DNA of 64,000 nt from Merluccius polli. Taxonomy: Eukaryota > Chordata > Actinopteri > Gadiformes > Merlucciidae. Of the stretch, positions 1-11,604 are shown piece by piece. The stretch spans positions 1-64,000 of the forward strand of contig JAOPHQ010000577.1 of assembly GCA_030340625.1 (NCBI GenBank), written 5' to 3'. Each line of letters begins with the position of its first letter. Position 1 is the stretch's first letter. The position numbers and the translations under genes were made by a program. The notes below the pieces were generated by a model. That model saw nothing but the letters and a program-made list of their open reading frames with translations. It was not told the origin of the DNA and searched no databases.

Positions 1-164
1 AACAAATTAACCGAAAACACAGAAACAAATCACAGACACTAATACATAATTGATCTCTACATGTGCACTTTCTATGTCCCAACATATCCTTAAATGTTCT
101 AATGATCACAGCGCTTTCTTTATTATGCTTTTTTTCTAACCCCTCTAAGTCTGTTATCCCCCTG

Positions 165-335
165 GACATACTGAGCTGGTTGTCCCTTTACCACTTTGTT
201 TTGTAAGGCAACCTTGTGTTTTTGGAAAGGCACCTTCAAATAAAATGTATTATCATTATTATTTTGATTACCCCTATTATTATTTTCATTATCATTAGTA
301 GTAGTCGTCGTCATAGTAGTAGTATTATAGGGTAA
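165..335 (+). repeat. LINE/SINE-type 3' tail with TTA-rich microsatellite
   Basis: The stretch ends with a short A/T-rich run (aataaaatgtattatc) followed by an imperfect ATT/GTA microsatellite. Fish LINE and SINE 3' ends commonly look like this. It interrupts the downstream part of the gag-like region. Only the tail is visible, so no family name is given. Confidence 0.35.
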
Positions 336-692
336 ACTACTGCATAACTCTTTATTGCCCCTCTCTTTTTTAGATCTCCTTATCTAAGTACTTCTTGCAG
401 CTCTAGTGCTGCCCTGCTTTATTGTCCTCTTCTCAGGGCCAGGCCCCCTCCTTTTCTCTCTGCTCTCTGTCCCTCTCTCTCTTTGATACATGACTAATAC
501 TAATTTTAATGCCTGTTTTAGATATTCTTTTCTTACATTTTTCAGAGATCTTATTGATCTCATCTTTACGTAGATAACAAACCCTACCCAAAATGTCCAC
601 TGCTGTTAACGACACATTTATTTTCTGTACTAGTTTACTAACACTCTATTTTTAAGCAATATGTATTTCTGATTACTTTTACTCTTACTTTA

Positions 693-1295
693 TTAAACCA
701 TGTTTATTATTTTTTTATTAACTTTATTCTTTACTTTAAATGGTGACATATCAGCCCTCTCCCTGCTCCCTGCTCGGTCAGGGTCAGACAGCTGGCTCTT
801 AGTACCGTCGCTCTCGCGGGTTGTTATGGCTACGGGAGCGCCGGCGCCTGCGTTGTTTTTTTTGTCCTTCTGAGCTTCTAATGCTACACATGCTAATGCT
901 ATTGTATGCACTGACGCTCTCCTCTCCTCCTTCTCTTCTAGTGCTGCTCTCCACTTCTTCTTTGTTCCCCAACTTTGCTTTCCCTCTTCTGCCTTGTGCC
1001 TTTCTAACTCTCTTAACACAGTCCTCTCGGCCTCCGCCAGATAGGGCAACAATTTGCCCTGCTTCTCATCTCCAGGTATCTGTCCCTTCTCCTGGAGCCA
1101 CATCCAGGTCACCTCGTGACCCTCCATTATCTTTCCCTGTGTATTCGGTGTACACCCACTAACCAATTGGAGCGTGATTTGGTTCCATTGCTCTCCTATG
1201 GTGTCCTCAGGACACCCCCCATATTCTTCACACTCTGTTGAATTCTCCGTCCATTTTTTACCCACTATCTTAACTAGTACACACTTTAACGACAC
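693..1295 (-). pseudogene. Gag-like reading frame, broken
   Basis: A 200-codon minus-strand frame lies just downstream of the hAT insertion. The product is hydrophilic and rich in Lys, Glu and Arg, with a tryptophan-containing N-terminal third (WNQITLQ, WMWLQEKG), a predicted helical middle (YLAEAERTVLRELERHKAEE) and a basic C-terminal end. That composition and the place after an LTR and leader suggest a retroelement gag, but no CCHC zinc knuckle or major-homology region is visible. The following minus-strand frames (615-433 and 314-123) are out of phase, and the last is mainly microsatellite. I cannot assign a family. Confidence 0.35.
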
Positions 1296-2425
1296 AAATT
1301 TTGATACACATACAGGGTCGGTGTGAATGACTCACGGTCTGCTCTCTGCACGAAATATTGCCGAGTGCGACAACCTTCTAGGCCAGGGGTCATCAACTAA
1401 ATTTGTCCAAGGGCCAGAATTTTTCTCTGCAGACACTGTAAGGGCCAGATGCTTGTGAAAAAAAAAAACAAGCGCGCGATCGTAACTAGGGATGGGGATC
1501 GTTAATATTTATTGATATCGATACCTTTATCGATACTCCTTATCGATCCGAGTCTTTATCGATACCACTATCGATACTTTTCTATTATTTGGTGGAAAGA
1601 CGACGCGACAATTTGTTTTCAACAGAACTGGTATTGCTTAACAAGTGAGCATAACAAAAACGTTTCTAGCCTTCAATAAACATGGCTAATGTAATAGGCC
1701 ACTTCGAAATGACATACAACTAACAATAGAAAGAATATATCAGCAGCACCAAATGAAAAATAAGTCATAATGTATATGGGTCACACAAAAGGAAATAAAA
1801 TATAATCTCATAATTTAACAGGGGTTTTTTTGCAGAAAAATTAACATGTCTGCCTTGTCAGTCATGATCCTCCAGATTTTTAATATACTATACAACTGTA
1901 TTACTCATGTTTCTCGCCAAAATCTCACTTCCCCTTTTCTTTACGTTACACTTGAACGCATCATGATAACCTAATAGTCATTTTACTGAGCCAACCTGAA
2001 CACATCATCACGCAGCACGTCTGAATCTTTATTTACTTTTCAATATAACTAGCTTGTATGCTGCCGATTACAACACGGATTTCACAATTGGATTACTATT
2101 TTTAACTAACGGGACAAGCAGGGGTGGACTGGCCATCGGGCATACCGGGTGAGCCGATGCACATTTTTGGGCCGGTTCAGGACTGTCATAATTAGGGTTT
2201 TAATAATCGTATTTAACCGTATAACTGCACACAACTTTATTTAAAAGCAATCAAATGTAAAACATGTGTGCTGTGAGCTACTACCTTACCGTGGTGGAGG
2301 GGTTTGCGTGTCCCAATGACCCCAGGAGCTCCGTTGTCGGGGGCTTTTATGCCCCTGGTAGGGTCACCCATGGCAAACAGGTCCGGGGGGAGGGGCCAGA
2401 CAAAGGGTAGCTCAGAAGACCCCTT

Positions 2426-3837
2426 ATGAAGAAAACAATAAATGGTCTTGCGTGTCCCTCGCCCGGACGTGGGTCACCGGGGCCCCCCCCTGGAGCCAGG
2501 CCTGGGGGTGGGGCTCGGCGGCGAGCGCCTGGTGGCCGGGCCTACACCCATGGGGCCCGGCCGGGCACAGCCCGAAAGGATGACGTGGGACCCCCTTCCA
2601 GCCGGCTCACCACCAGCAGGAGGGGCCAAAGGGGTCGGGTGCAGTGCGAGCTGGGCGGCGGCCGAAGGCGGGGACCTTGGCGGTCCGATCCTCGGCTGCA
2701 GAAGCTAGCTCTAGGGACGTGGAACGTCACCTCTCTGGTGGGGAAGGAGCCTGAGCTGGTGCGCGAGGTTGAGAAGTTCCGGCTAGATATAGTCGGCCTC
2801 ACCTCGACACATAGCAAGGGCTCTGGAACCAGTCTTCTCGAGAGGGGTTGGACTCTCTTCCACTCTGGAGTTGCCACTGGTGAGAGGCGCCGGGCAGGGG
2901 TGGCAATACTTATTGCCCCCCGGCTTTGTGCCAGTATGTTGGAGTTTACCCCGGTAGACGAGAGGGTAGCCTCCCTCCGCCTTCGGGTGGGGGGACGGAT
3001 CCTGACTGTTGTTTGTGCCTATGGTCCAAACAGCAGTTCAGAGTATCCACCCTTTTTGGACTCCTTGGAGGGGGTGCTCCCTCTGGGGATTCCCTCGTTC
3101 TGCTGGGGGACTTCAACGCTCACGTTGGCAGCGACAGTGAGACCTGGAGGGGTGTGATTGGGAGGAACGGCCCCCCCGATCTGAACCCGAGTGGTGTTCA
3201 GTTATTGGACTTCTGTGCTCGTCACAGATTGTCCATAACGAACACCATGTTCAAGCATAAGGGTGTCCATATGTGCACTTGGCACCAGGACACCCTAGGC
3301 CGCAGTTCGATGATCGACTTTGTAGTCGTGTCGTCGGACTTGCGGCCGCATGTCTTGGACACTCGGGCGAAGAGAGGGGCGGAGCTGTCAACTGATCACC
3401 ACCTGGTGGTGAGTTGGCTGCGATGGTGGGGGAGAATGCCGGTCAGACCTGGCAGACCCAAACGTATCGTGAGGGTCTGCTGGGAACGTCTGGCAGAGTC
3501 TCCTGTCAGAGAGAGCTTCAACTCCCACCTCCGGGAGAGCTTTGACCATGTACCGGGGGAGGCGGGGGACATTGAGTCCGAGTGGGCCATGTTCCGCGCC
3601 TCCATTGTTAAGGCGGCCGACCAGAGCTGTGGCCGCAAGGTGGTCGGTGCCTGCCGTGGCGGCAATTCCCGAACCCGCTGGTGGACACCGGCGGTGAGGG
3701 ATGCCGTCAAACTGAAGAAGGAGTCCTATAGGACCTTTTTGGCCTGTGGGACTCCGGAGGCAGCAGGCAGGTACCGGCAGGCCAAGCGGAGCGCAGCTGT
3801 GGCGGTTACCGAGGCAAAAACCCGGACATGGGAGTAG
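2426..3837 (+). pseudogene. Rex3-like endonuclease domain, frameshifted
   Basis: This is the amino-terminal half of the LINE protein, an APE-type endonuclease that nicks target DNA. Motifs in order are GTWNVTSL, LTSTHSKG, an RRAGVAILI-type strand, VCAYGPN, LLGDFNAHVG and DHHLVVSWL. The first part is read in the frame opening at 2426. Between about 3080 and 3110 the frame changes, and the LLGDFNAHVG motif is in the frame of the 2926-3837 stretch. A TAG stop at 3835-3837 separates it from the reverse transcriptase, which continues in the same frame. One shift and one stop are therefore the visible lesions. Confidence 0.8.
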
Positions 3838-5595
3838 TTCGGTGAGGCCATGGAGAACGACTTCCGGACGGCTTCGAAGAGGTTCTGGACCACCATCCGG
3901 CGTCTCAGGAGGGGGAAGCAGTGCATCGTCAACACTGTGTATGGTGGGGACGGTGCGCTGTTGACCTCGACTCGGGACGTTGTGGATCGGTGGAAGGAAT
4001 ACTTCGAAGACCTCCTCAATCCTACCGACACGCCTTCCGGTAAGGAAGCAGGGCCTGGGGACTCGGGTGTGGGCCCTCCTATCTCTGGGGCTGAGGTTGC
4101 CGAGGTGGTCAGGAAGCTCCTCGGTGGCAGGGCCCCGGGGGTGGATGAGGTCCGCCCGGAGTTCCTTAAGGCCCTGGATGTTGTGGGGCTGTCTTGGTTG
4201 ACACGACTCTGCAGCATCGCGTGGACATCGGGGGCAGTGCCCCTGGATTGGCAGACTGGGGTGGTGGTCCCTCTTTTTAAGAAGGGGGACCGGAGGGTGT
4301 GTTCCAACTATAGGGGGATCACACTCCTCAGCCTCCCTGGTAAGGTCTATTCAGGGGTGCTGGAGAGGAGGGTCCGTCGGATAGTCGAACCTCGGATTCA
4401 GGAGGAGCAATGTGGTTTTCGTCCAGGCCGTGGAACAGTGGACCAGCTCTACACCCTCTGCAGGATCCTTGAGGGTGCATGGGAGTTTGCCCAACCAGTC
4501 CACATGTGCTTTGTGGACTTGGAGAAGGCATTCGACCGTGTCCCTCGGGGAGTCCTGTGGGGGGTTCTCCGGGAGTATGGGGTATCGGACCCCCTAATAC
4601 GGGCTGTCCGTTCCCTGTATGACCGGTGTCAGAGCTTGGTCCGCATTGCCGGTAATAAGTCGGACTTGTTTCCAGTGAGGGTTGGACTCCGCCAGGGCTG
4701 CCCTTTGTCACCGATCCTGTTCATAATTTTTATGGACAGGATTTCTAGGCACAGCCAGGGCGTTGAGGGGGTCCGGTTTGGTGACCTCAGGATTGGGTCT
4801 CTGCTTTTTGCAGATGATGTGGTCCTGATGGCTTCATCAGACCGTGACCTCCAACTCTCGCTGGACAGGTTCGCAGCCGAGTGTGAAGCGGTCGGGATGA
4901 GAATCAGCACCTCCAAGTCCGAGTCCATGGTCCTCAACCGGAAAAGGGTGGAGTGCACCCTCCGGGTCGGGGATGAGATCCTGCCCCAAGTGGAGGAGTT
5001 CAAGTACCTCGGGGTCTTGTTCACGAGTGAGGGGAGGATGGAGCGGGAGATCGACAGGCGGATCGGTGCGGCGTTTGCAGTAATGCGGACTCTGCACGGA
5101 TCCGTCGTGGTGAAGAGGGAGCTGAGCCGAAAGGCAAAGCTCTCGATTTACCAGTCGATCTACGTTCCTACCCTCACCTATGGTCATGAGCTTTGGGTAA
5201 TGACCGAAAGAACGAGATCGCGAGTACAAGCGGCCGAAATGAGCTTCCTCCGCAGGGTGGCTGGGCTCTCCCTTAGAGATAGGGTGAGAAGCTCGGTCAT
5301 CCGGGAGGAGCTCGGAGTAGACCCGCTACTCCTCCGCGTTGAGAGGAGCCAGATGAGGTGGCTCGGGCATCTAGTTAGGATGCCTCCCGGACGCCTCCCT
5401 GGTGAGGTGTTCAGGGCACGTCCCACTGGTAGGAGACCCCGGGGAAGACCCAGGACACGCTGGAGAGACTATGTCTCTCGGCTGGCCTGGGAACGCCTCG
5501 GGATCCCCCAGGAAGAGCTGGCCGAAGTAGCTGGGGTAAGGGAAGTCTGGGCTTCCCTGCTTAGGCTGCTGCCCCCGCGACCCGACCCCGGATAA
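3838..5595 (+). pseudogene. Rex3-like reverse transcriptase domain, intact frame
   Basis: An uninterrupted frame of about 580 codons encodes the reverse transcriptase. Motifs in order are KGDRRVCSNYRGITLL, CGFRPGRGTVDQL, FVDLEKAFDRVPR (first catalytic Asp), GLRQGCPLSP, LLFADDVVLMA (FADD catalytic box) and EEFKYLGVLF. The C-terminal region has MRWLGHLVRM and RPRGRPRTRWRDY, typical of RTE-type LINE proteins. The stop at 5593-5595 is followed almost at once by the GATGG tail, as expected for this clade. The domain looks complete, but it lacks its own start because the upstream TAG at 3835 cuts it off. Confidence 0.85.
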
Positions 5596-5891
5596 GCGGA
5601 AGAAGATGGATGGATGGATGGAACCGGGTCCTTGATGGAACCGGGTTTCGATCCCCATCCCTAATCGTAACACACCCCGGATCTACGACCGACAGGGGGG
5701 TGGGGGGGATGCGCGCGATCGTAACCCACCCCGGATCTCACATACCCCCTGGAGTGCCTTCAAGTACCCCCATTTGAGAACCACTGCACTAGGCTATTCC
5801 TAAATTCAGTATTATTCTGGGGGCCGGATGGAAATCTCTGGCGGGCCGCATTTGGCCCGCGGGCCGCCAGTTGACGTTGACTGTTCTAGGC

Positions 5892-6245
5892 TGAAAATGT
5901 TTCAGTCCGGTCTCACCCAAGCTCCATGCAGAAACTTTTAGACACACTTTCCCCGTATCCAACCACCCGTTTTTCCCCACAGAAAATATTTTCAATTGTT
6001 TATTTATTTATTTATTTATTTTTTAAATACCCCACAGAACAGGCGTTAGACGAGACTTATGAGAATCTCACGAAAAGTCTAACCCCTGGAACCACCCACA
6101 CAATATTCACATAACCAGCCTTTTTAACAGTTTCCCATTCAACACGTTCAACTATTATGTTCAAATGTTCGCATTGCAATATATCGTATGAACTCAGGCT
6201 ATTCGTATTAGTACAAATGAGTTTGGCACCGACTCCAACGGTCAC
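5892..6245 (-). pseudogene. Degraded gag-like N-terminal region
   Basis: Two short minus-strand frames, 6245-6057 and 5995-5892, lie between the leader and the hAT insertion. They are in different frames and are separated by an ATTT microsatellite (about 5998-6022) that adds stops. Their position fits the start of a gag-like gene that continues beyond the hAT at 1375. No conserved gag motif is recognised, so the identification rests on position only. Confidence 0.25.
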
Positions 6246-6249
6246 CGGG

Positions 6250-6722
6250 AAATGATACCCTTGGGTTACTCTGGCTACCCTCTCAGAGTTCCCTCTTCTG
6301 GTCTTGAAAGGAACCAGCTACCTTGGGGTCGTATGGACCCTCTTTTCTCCTCCGCCAATTTATATACTTATGGCGAGGACGGGGCGGAATTTAAACCGCT
6401 GGCGCTTTGTGGGGCTCTTCCTCCCCAATCAGGATTCCAACCCTCGGGCGGTCTCTGCTCGTGCGCTTACACGGCAGGTCCCCTATTTGGCGACCTCCTC
6501 AAGGGAGCGTCCCTCTTGTTGCACACTATACTGGTTTAAACTATGTCTAGGACGAGTATCCCAAGTGACTTCAAAACAGTTTTGACAATGCCCAATTGCA
6601 GAATTTTGTTATAACAGGCTTCTGCTTACCTTTTTTATGTGGCCACGTTTCGCTGTCACTCAGTCCTCTCGTCCGTTGTGTCACTTCTTCGTCTTCATCA
6701 CATCGGGGGGGTCACCAATTGT
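6250..6722 (-). promoter_or_regulatory. Retroelement leader with primer site and splice donor
   Basis: On the minus strand the primer-site-like TTGGTGACCCC is followed by a non-coding leader. At 6630-6624 it carries GGTAAGC, a good 5' splice-site consensus, as retroviral leaders often do. No convincing gag start codon is seen here. Short open frames on the plus strand (6252-6585) are taken as chance. Confidence 0.4.
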
Positions 6723-7281
6723 TGTGAGAGGCAGTTTCAAAGTAAAAAAATGAAACCCCTACTCACGCGTGTTCTTTTAATGAAGCGATAGAAGAAGTTG
6801 TTTAGCTTTAAGAAATAATCAGTTTTATTGTTAACACCAGTATAATGTGCAGAGTTTTACAGATATATCTGGGTCCGACTACATTTCCCTGACCGAACAA
6901 CAAAGTGTGTGTGTGTCAGTTCACGAAGTCTGAGCACACCTATCTCTGGCCCAAGATGTTATATACACAAACAATGAAAACGTCATCACAAAGGCTGGCT
7001 GTTGACGTCTTCCCGTGTTGTCCTCATGTTATCTGACTCCCAGCGTTCTTTACATGTTCAGAGACAAGCCTGCCTGTTCTTTACTATCATATGATTATCA
7101 CTATGTATTCTGCACATGTCACCAACATTGTACTCATTCTGATCATGCAGAGTTTGCTCCTATAATTACACGCCTCTGCTTATCTCATGACTCTGTCTTA
7201 CTTCAGCAGAAAGGCCCCGAGGTTAGTGTGACCCAATTCATTGGTCATCTGATAGATCTAACATATAACCATACCTTCACA
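6723..7281 (-). repeat. 5' LTR of the minus-strand retroelement
   Basis: The segment begins TGTGA and ends TCACA on the minus strand, giving inverted LTR tips. A TATA-like GTATATAAC lies at about 6959-6967 and an AATAAA signal at about 6826-6831, about 130 bp apart in the expected U3-to-R order. Directly after it on the minus strand comes TTGGTGACCCC, a primer-binding-site-like sequence. The left boundary rests on the primer site and is firmer than the right boundary, which was chosen because it gives matching tips. Confidence 0.6.
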
Positions 7282-8732
7282 GTGTATAAACAAATGATCC
7301 ATTTGAGATTCAAAATGGCTTATTTTACGGGAAGCAGTTCCCGTGTACCGTCGCCATCTCTTTCCCGTGTACCGCCGCCATCATTAATGGAGTCGGGCCG
7401 TGTATGCGTTTCAGATGATTATAGTCAAAACACGACAGAGTAACAAAGTCAAACCGAATCTCACTATTGTGTACAACTGGCGTGTTGTAAAGACAAAGCA
7501 TATTTCTTACCTCTGATACGATCAACGGGGAAGAGCAGATCCGCGAAGGGGGTTTTTACATGACCAACTAGCCAAACAAAAATATCACGCGAGTGACCAA
7601 TAGGAGTCCTCTTATATCCGCCGTCCAATCAGACGAGGGATATCTGTAGGGTTTGCCTGACAACAGCGCGAGAATATTCGAGCCAGTGAAACTGACGTCA
7701 TCAACCGTAATTAGATCACGTGCACACACCTGCGCGCGATAGCCCCCAGGCTGAGGCTGAAAGAAACGTTGAGAAAAATAGCGCTTTTCTGCCTCTGCAC
7801 TGGTCTCACATTTGGGCTTATTCTGACAAAACGGTAGCACGTATCAGAAACAAAACAAGACCATCATCACTGTAAGGACTTCCTGAACGATTTGGTGTTT
7901 CTACAGTGTTACTACAGTAAATATTGTGGACACATTTGCAAGTTTAAAACAGGGGTCCGTTCTGCTTCTCTCTGAAAATATTTGTATTGGAGTTAATGAG
8001 GAGAAGAGACAGACTGGCCGCACTTAGAGGCTGCTAATTCAAATTCTGTAAGTCTCTGATTTTTTGTGCACATTGTGAGAGACAGAACAAGTATGTCTAC
8101 AAATTTGGAAAAAATCATGCGTGTAAAGTGTAAATTGTGCCCAGGAGCAGCGTGGAAAGAGAAACAATCTGGATTTATTTTGAGCTCTCTCCCACTCTAA
8201 CCTGCACTCTGACACGAACATTCCTCGCAATACACACCCATTATAATCTCATAATTTCTCCCAAAATGATCATGGTCATTGATCCGTGATTGATTAAAAA
8301 CTATATGACCTATCAAAACGTGGAATGACACACCAAATACACAAGACTTGTGTCTACTGTTTAATGTTCATTCTCTATGGGACTTTTTTCGCTGTTTTTC
8401 GCGACTTACGTCGCGAAAAACAGCGAAAAGCACACACACACACACACACACACAAATCAAGTCAAGTAATTAAGATACAGTACAGTTTTATGTGTGTGTG
8501 TGTGCGCGCGGATGAAACAGCGCGTTCTCCTGTGTGTGTGTGTGTGTGTGCACGCGGATGAAACAGCGCATTCTCGTGTGTGTGTGTGTGTGAGTGTGTG
8601 CGCGCGCGTGGGTTTTAACACACCACCGTGGACCTGTATTTGAGATTCAAAACGGTGAATCTCACCAGAAGCAGTTCCCGTCCACCGCCGCCATCATAAA
8701 GCTGTTGTTTTCCTGTGTAGCTTGATAAACGC

Positions 8733-8995
8733 AAAAAAAAAAAAAAAAAAAAAAAAAAATTATTTAATTTTTTTTTGAATTAATTAATTAATTAATTTAA
8801 AAAAAAATAAAAAATAAAAAGCTTCATAAACGCGGAAGAGCAGATCGGCGTTGACCATTAGGAGTTGTCTTGTATCCGCCGTCCAATCAGTGTGTAGTTT
8901 GATAAACGCAAAAAAAAAAAAAAAAATTTAAATTATTTTTTAATTAATTAATTTAAAAAAAAAAAGAAAAAAAAAAAAAAAAGCTTGATAAACGC
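8733..8995. repeat. A-rich and AATT-rich linker inside the array
   Basis: Long A runs and TTAATTAATTAA-type stretches lie between the cataaacgc and aagcttgataaacgcgg boundaries. Related A-rich linkers recur at 8910-8980, 11265-11330, 11420-11522 and 11957-12068 in the same place within each unit. Their lengths vary widely, as expected for slippage-prone DNA. Confidence 0.7.
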
Positions 8996-9163
8996 GGAAG
9001 TGCAGATTGGCGTTGACCAATAGGAGTCCTCTTGTATCCGCCGTCCAATCAGACGACGGATATCTGTAGAGTTTGCCTGACAACAGCCTCGGGCCACTGA
9101 CTAACCGACCTTAATTAGATCAAGTGGAAACACCTTTGACAGTAGTCAAAGAAACGGGTTACA

Positions 9164-9209
9164 CAGCCGCCCCTCCCCCCACTACTCCAGTGGGGGGAGG
9201 GGGCGGCTG
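9164..9209. repeat. G/C stem-loop, copy 1
   Basis: A 20-bp arm cagccgcccctccccccact (9164-9183) is followed by the loop actcc and a complementary arm with one extra G. It sits at the start of a conserved module of the array. Confidence 0.85.
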
Positions 9210-9754
9210 CGCGTGTGTATTGATTGCCAACTGCCACTTTGTCCCTCACTCTGCTTCTCTCCAAACTGCCACTATTCTCTATGAGGAAAGCAGGGCTGGC
9301 TTCAAACGGTCTAACTCAAAAAGTATACATGTCACAGCTTAGATATTTACACCGTAGGAATCCCGGGATTCAGGCGAACAGTTTGATATATAATATGTCT
9401 GTGTAGCTTACACTTGCAAGACACACTTGCAAGTTTAAAACAGGGGTCCGTTCTGCTTCTCTCTGAAAATATTTGTATTGCAGTCAATGAGGAGAAGAGA
9501 CAGACTGGCCGCACTTAGAGGCTGCTAATTCAAATTCTGTAAGTCTCTCCGATTTTTTGAGCACATTGTGAGAGACAGAACAAGTATGTCTACAAAACTG
9601 GAAAAAATCATGTGTGTAAAGTGTAAACTGTGGCCAGGAGCAGCGTGGAAAGAGAAACAATCTGGATTTATTTTGAGCTCTCTCCCACTCTAACCTGCAC
9701 TCTGACACGAACATGCTACTTCTACTAATACAGTAGTCATAGAAACGGGTTACG

Positions 9755-9799
9755 CAGCCGCCCCTCCCCCCACTACTCCAGTGGGGGGAGGGGCGGCTG
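9755..9799. repeat. G/C stem-loop, copy 2 (perfect)
   Basis: This copy has exact 20-bp arms (9755-9774 and 9780-9799) around the 5-nt loop actcc. The flanking sequence matches copies 1 and 3. Confidence 0.85.
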
Positions 9800-10574
9800 C
9801 GCGTGTGTATTGATTGCCAACTGCCACTTTGTCCCTCACTCTGCTTCTCTCCAAACTGCCACTATTCTCTATGAGGAAAGCAGGGCTGGCTTCAAACGGT
9901 CTAACTCAAAACGTATACATGTCACAGCTTAGATATTTACACCGTAGGAATCCCGGGATTCAGGCGAACAGTTTGATATATAATATGTCTGTGTAGCTTA
10001 CACTTGCAAGACACACTTGCAAGTTTAAAACAGGGGTCCGTTCTGCTTCTCTCTGAAAATATTTGAAAATATTTGTATTGCAGTCAATGAGGAGAAGAGA
10101 CAGACTGGCCGCACTTAGAGGCTGCTAATTCAAATTCTGTAAGTCTCTCTGATTTTTTGAGCACATTGTGAGAGACAGAACAAGTATGTCTACAAAACTG
10201 GAAAAAATCATGTGTGTAAAGTGTAAACTGTGGCCAGGAGCAGCGTGGAAAGAGAAAAAATCTGGATTAATTTTGGGCTCTCTCCCACTCTAACCTGCAC
10301 TCTGGCGGGAAAAGGCGGGAACATTCCTCGCAATACACACCCATTATAATCTCATAATTTATCCCAAAATGATCATGGTCATTGATCAGTGATTGATTAA
10401 AAACGATATTACCTATCAAAACGTGGAATAGTACACCAAATACACAAGACTTGTGTCTACTGTTTAATGTTCAAATTGAGTTTCTAGGTGAAAGTATGCC
10501 GGAGCAGCAGACAGCAGAAAAGTCTTGTTTTTTTTACCTCCTCCCATTCATTCTCTATGGGACTTTTTTCGCTG

Positions 10575-10600
10575 TTTTTCGCGACTTACGTCGCGAAAAA
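10575..10600. repeat. TTTTTCGCGAC palindrome
   Basis: The perfect 11-bp arms tttttcgcgac and gtcgcgaaaaa flank the loop ttac. The same palindrome recurs at about 8394-8420 and, with a one-base change, near 12987-13010. It marks the end of one array module. Confidence 0.8.
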
Positions 10601-11106
10601 TTCGTATTATTTTCACAAAAGTCTTAGCACACTTGCCCCGGAAGAGCCGCACGTTTTGATACCTTTTTTGTGTATGTGTGACCAAAGCTGCGGGAGGAGA
10701 AGTCGACCGAAAAAACGTGTAAGAAACGTAATAATAACTAGAAAATTTCTAAAGAAATTTTGAGTGTGCCTGACTCTGGCCCAGTCGTCCCCATATATTA
10801 TTGAGGAAGTCATGTAAGTCATGCAAGAAAATCAAGCAGGTGCTGGTGTAGAGTAGAGTTAAGCGAGAGGGCAGTAATGATCTTCCATGTTGTCTGCACA
10901 TACACACCCACACACACACACACACACAACACACACGTGATGATCTTGCATGTTGTCTGCACACACACACACACACACACACACAAATCAAGTCAAGTAA
11001 TCAAGATACAGTACAGTTTTATGTGTGTGTGTGTGCGCGCGGATGAAACAGCGCGTTCTCCTGTGTGTGTGTGTGTGTGCGCGCGGATGAAACAGCGCGT
11101 TCTCCT

Positions 11107-11139
<33 letters not shown>

Positions 11140-11604
11140 TGGGTTTTAACACACCACCGTGGACCTGTATTTGAGATTCAAAACGGCGAATCTTACCAGA
11201 AGCAGTTCCCGTTCACCGCCGCCATCATAAAGCTGTTGTTTTCCTGTGTAGCTTGATAAACGCAAAAAAAAAAAAAAAAATTTAATTAATTAATAAAATA
11301 AATTTACAAAAAAAATAAAATAAAATAAAAGCTTGATAAACGCGGAAGAGCAGATCGGCGTTGACCAATAGGAGTCCTCTTGTATCCGCCGTCCAATCAG
11401 TGTGTAGCTTGATAAACGCAAAAAAAAAAAAAAATGTAATTAATTTAAAAAAATAAAATAAATTTAAAAAATGTTTTTAATTAATTAATTAATTAAAAAA
11501 TAATACTAATAAATAAAAAATAAGCTTGACAAACGCGGAAGAGCAGATCGGCGTTGACCAATAGGAGTCCTCTTGTATCCGCCGTCCAATCAATGTGTAG
11601 CTTG

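Larger units (their letters stand above)
2272..5625 (+). mobile_element. RTE-clade LINE, Rex3-like, near full length
   Basis: This non-LTR retrotransposon starts with a G-rich 5' region (taccgtggtggaggggtttg), carries an apurinic endonuclease domain and a reverse transcriptase, and ends in a GATG-type tandem tail (ataagcggaagaag, then repeated GATGG). That tail and the C-terminal RGRPRTRWRDYVSRLAWERL motif are what I associate with Rex3 of teleosts. It sits inside hAT element #2. The inverted relative of that hAT has no LINE at the same point, so the LINE came later. The 5' boundary is set where the two hAT copies diverge. Confidence 0.8.
1487..5663. mobile_element. hAT-type element #2 nested in #1
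   Basis: The terminal inverted repeats are tagggatggggatcg (left) and its exact reverse complement cgatccccatcccta (right, ending at 5663). The flanking 8-bp duplication is atcgtaac at 1479-1486 and 5664-5671. The left 780 bp has repeated TATCGATA-type motifs near the tip. A relative lies inverted at about 22605-23368. Inside, at about 2119, there is another CAG-type tip (caggggtggactggcc), so this element is itself a mosaic. No transposase frame is left. Confidence 0.85.
1384..5883. mobile_element. hAT-type element #1 (non-autonomous), host of nested insertions
   Basis: The ends are caggggtcatcaact on the left and, read inward from the right, cagtcaacgtcaact, an imperfect terminal inverted repeat starting with CAG. 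The element is flanked by an exact 8-bp duplication, ttctaggc, at 1376-1383 and 5884-5891. CAG tips and 8-bp duplications are typical of the hAT superfamily. Its own sequence is short (1384-1486 plus 5664-5883) and shows no transposase frame; the rest is later insertions. The GGGCCAGA and GGCCCGCGGGCC-rich ends resemble common vertebrate hAT-derived MITEs. Confidence 0.85.
1..7281 (-). mobile_element. Retrovirus-like LTR element, 5' part, heavily invaded
   Basis: Read on the minus strand this is the start of an LTR retroelement: an LTR (7281 down to 6723), a primer-site-like sequence, a leader with a splice-donor-like GGTAAGC, then degraded gag-like reading frames that run off the left edge of the window. 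The gag-like region is split by a hAT element at 1384-5883, flanked on both sides by the exact duplication ttctaggc. Removing that insertion brings 5892 next to 1375. No protease, reverse transcriptase or env is visible inside the window, so the class (retroviral or Gypsy-like) is inferred only from the layout. The copy is dead, with stops, frameshifts and insertions. Confidence 0.55.

Noticed and set aside
123..314. Minus-strand Asn/Thr-rich frame of 63 codons
   Set aside because: Its N-terminal half is translated ATT/GTA microsatellite and the rest overlaps a LINE-like tail.
821..1162. Plus-strand 113-codon frame
   Set aside because: It is antisense to the gag-like frame, is low complexity and has no domain.
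8410..11140. CRISPR-like array because of regular repeats
   Set aside because: The repeats are eukaryotic microsatellite and module copies without uniform short spacers.
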